Assembly: GCA_022709465.1 (NCBI GenBank)
Contig: JAKLIT010000019.1
Span: forward strand, 1 to 15,872
Direction of reading: 5' to 3'
Length of the DNA stretch: 15,872 nucleotides
Source of the DNA: Candidatus Omnitrophota bacterium
GTDB taxonomy: Bacteria; Omnitrophota; Koll11; Pluralincolimonadales; Pluralincolimonadaceae
Shown: positions 14,243 through 15,872 of the stretch, piece by piece
Layout: each line of letters opens with the position of its first letter
How positions within the stretch are numbered: the stretch's first letter is position 1
Translations under genes and position numbers: made by a program
The notes under the pieces: model-generated
What the model saw: the letters and a program-made list of their open reading frames with translations, nothing else
Database searches by the model: none
What the model was told of the DNA's origin: nothing

Positions 14243-15872
14243 ATGAACCCTGCCAACGTAAGCAATTTAGACAGAGCTGCGGTAGTCAGGAAGATACCGC
14301 TTTTTTCGGACCTTCCGCAAGTGGCGCAGAAGCTTATAGAAGAGCGCTGCTACATAGCGGAGTACAGGAAGGGCCATGTCCTGTACCGGGAAGGCCATCC
14401 GTCGGACTCTTTTTATTGCATGGTCTCCGGCCGCGCGAAGGTATTCGTTAGGACGCCTTCGGGCGAGGAGAAGACCCTTATATTCCTGCACAGGGGCGAC
14501 TATGTCGGGATCGTATCCCTACTGACCAACGAGCCCCATTCCGCGTCCGTGCAGATGATGAACGATTCCGTAGTCCTAAGGATAGACAAGAAGGATTTTG
14601 ACCTTCTGCTCAAGGAGGTCCCGCAACTCGCGCTGAAACTCAGCGAATCGCTCTCGCGCCGCCTGAAGAGAAAGGAATCCAAGGCTAAGTCGGTATTCGA
14701 ATCCACGATAATATCGGTATACGGGCTCGCGAAGAAATCCGGCAGGACGATGTATTCTGTAAACCTCGCGATAGCCCTTGCCTACGAGACGCGCAAGAAG
14801 GTCATGCTGATAGACATGAGCGCGACGGGCAGGGAATGCTCGTCGATGCTTCGCATGGAGGAAGACCTTCCGTGCGTCGGTATGGAATCCGGCATTCTCA
14901 ATTACGAGGATGTGAAGGACAAGATAGTAAGGTACGAGGCCGGGGGCATATTCCTTCTTAACGCCGCATGCGGCCCGTCATCGCGCATAGACCCCGCCGC
15001 CGCGATATCCCTCCTCAGCTCGATAGCCGCGGAATTCAATTATATCGTAGTGGATATGCCCGTCGATATGGACAAGTCGGTGTATTCAATATTGACTCAG
15101 TCCGACCTTATACACATCGTTACCGATTCCGGCGAGCATAACCTCAGGTCGACAGGGCGGCTGATTGAGGAACTAAAGAAGGCCGTAAAGGACCCCGACA
15201 CTACGATAAAGGCGATAATAAACGAATTTGTCATGACGAAGACATTTGAGGAGGAGATAAAACTTCTCGGGCACAAGGCGTACGCGACATTGCCGGACCT
15301 CGGCCTTCTCGCCGGAATGATGGCCGCGGGCCTGCCGCCGGTCCTCGCGGTGCCTGAGTGCCTCTATTCGAGGTCGGTGCGCAGGATAGCCAGGGAGATA
15401 GGCAGGATACTCGTGGGCCTCGCGCTCGGTTCCGGCGCGGCGCTCGGGCTCGTCCATATAGGGGTGCTTAAGGTCCTCGAGAAAGAGAAGATACCGATAG
15501 ATTTCATAGCGGGCACCTCGATCGGCGCGGTCGTAGCCGCGTTCTGGGCGTCGGGAATGGAAGCGGCGGAGCTCGAAAAGGTCGCGATGAGGTTCAAGGA
15601 CAGGAAGATGCTGCTTTCGCTCGCGGACTTCTCGATGCTTCCTCTCCAGGGATTCCTTAACGGGAATAACCTGAAGAAGCTCTACCGCGAATACCTCGGC
15701 AGGAAGACGTTCCACGACACGCATACGCCGCTCAAGATAGTCGCGAACACGCTGCGCTCGCGCGAGAACATAATATTCGACGAGGGGAGCCTGGTCGACG
15801 CGGTCCGCGCGTCGAGCTCGATACCCGCGATAATAAAGCCGGTCCGTTACGGAGACGATTTCCTGATAGACG
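14243..15872 (+). CDS. Fusion: cNMP-binding-like, degenerate ParA-like and patatin phospholipase domains (3' end missing)
   Basis: An open frame of 543 codons runs to the window edge with no stop. Residues about 15-130 form a cyclic-nucleotide-binding-like barrel (IPLFSDLP, YREGHPSDSFYCMVSGRAKV); its phosphate loop reads GIVSLLTNEPHSAS, lacking the usual Glu and Arg that grip the nucleotide. Residues about 155-385 resemble ParA/MinD: a degraded Walker A, GLAKKSGRTMYSVNLA (161-176), with Arg168 in place of the catalytic lysine, then LIDMSATG and YIVVDMP. Residues from 392 are patatin: oxyanion loop GLALGSGAALG (392-402) and nucleophile Ser426 in GTSIG. The last visible codon is Asp543 in FLID, at the place of the catalytic DG motif. 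No ribosome binding site precedes the ATG; the start matches the domain boundary and the predicted leaderless promoter. It likely hydrolyses lipids under control of the N-terminal domains. Confidence 0.85.
   Translation, partial: MNPANVSNLDRAAVVRKIPLFSDLPQVAQKLIEERCYIAEYRKGHVLYREGHPSDSFYCMVSGRAKVFVRTPSGEEKTLIFLHRGDYVGIVSLLTNEPHSASVQMMNDSVVLRIDKKDFDLLLKEVPQLALKLSESLSRRLKRKESKAKSVFESTIISVYGLAKKSGRTMYSVNLAIALAYETRKKVMLIDMSATGRECSSMLRMEEDLPCVGMESGILNYEDVKDKIVRYEAGGIFLLNAACGPSSRIDPAAAISLLSSIAAEFNYIVVDMPVDMDKSVYSILTQSDLIHIVTDSGEHNLRSTGRLIEELKKAVKDPDTTIKAIINEFVMTKTFEEEIKLLGHKAYATLPDLGLLAGMMAAGLPPVLAVPECLYSRSVRRIAREIGRILVGLALGSGAALGLVHIGVLKVLEKEKIPIDFIAGTSIGAVVAAFWASGMEAAELEKVAMRFKDRKMLLSLADFSMLPLQGFLNGNNLKKLYREYLGRKTFHDTHTPLKIVANTLRSRENIIFDEGSLVDAVRASSSIPAIIKPVRYGDDFLID

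Noticed and set aside
14164..14451. 95-residue forward reading frame starting in the hairpins
   Set aside because: It is out of frame with the patatin fusion gene, which has recognisable domains over the same bases.
1..15872. CRISPR arrays, insertion sequences, tRNA or rRNA genes
   Set aside because: No regularly spaced repeats, transposase motifs, tRNA-like cloverleaf or rRNA core sequences were found by reading.

Overview
The window carries thirteen protein-coding genes, one of them running off the right edge, and one RNA-rich intergenic region. All genes are on the + strand except the MazG-type gene. It is bacterial, of moderately high GC. By eye, ATA for isoleucine and AGG for arginine are frequent. 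The mix suggests the PVC superphylum, possibly Omnitrophota: a Minf_1886-type protein (a family first described from Planctomycetes and Verrucomicrobia), a PEP-CTERM-tagged exported protease, a large DUF2339 membrane protein, a TMTC-like TPR glycosyltransferase and a patatin fusion. The taxonomic call is inference only.

Layout. (1) 1-1230: a cold-shock protein with its own intrinsic terminator, then a Nudix hydrolase overlapping a Minf_1886-like gene by ATGA. (2) 1231-2881: a lone promoter and a secreted trypsin-like protease with a C-terminal PEP-CTERM sorting tail. (3) 2882-9251: a MarR-family regulator heads a tightly packed run made of a giant polytopic DUF2339 protein, an alpha/beta hydrolase, a membrane-anchored hexapeptide acyltransferase-like protein and an AMP-forming acyl ligase. 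Gaps are zero or nearly so, which suggests one operon that activates and transfers acyl groups at the membrane under MarR control. (4) 9241-9996, minus strand: a two-domain MazG-like pyrophosphohydrolase, divergent from the next block. (5) 10001-13805: an exported TPR/peptidase-MA metalloprotease-like protein, the GTPase Era, and a GT-C/TPR membrane glycosyltransferase, all closely spaced. (6) 13806-14242: 437 bases without a gene, holding a c-di-GMP-I (GEMM-I)-like aptamer, several perfect hairpins, an intrinsic terminator and a near-consensus promoter. (7) 14243 to the end: a partial gene encoding a cyclic-nucleotide-binding-like domain, a degenerate ParA/MinD-like domain and a patatin phospholipase.

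The most unusual items are the three-domain patatin fusion behind the structured RNA region, the MarR-led acyl-ligase/acyltransferase/DUF2339 operon, and several genes whose -10 box sits 7-9 bases before the start codon with no ribosome binding site, as expected for leaderless mRNAs. No rRNA, tRNA, transposon or CRISPR array was seen. All family calls come from reading motifs; no database search was made.
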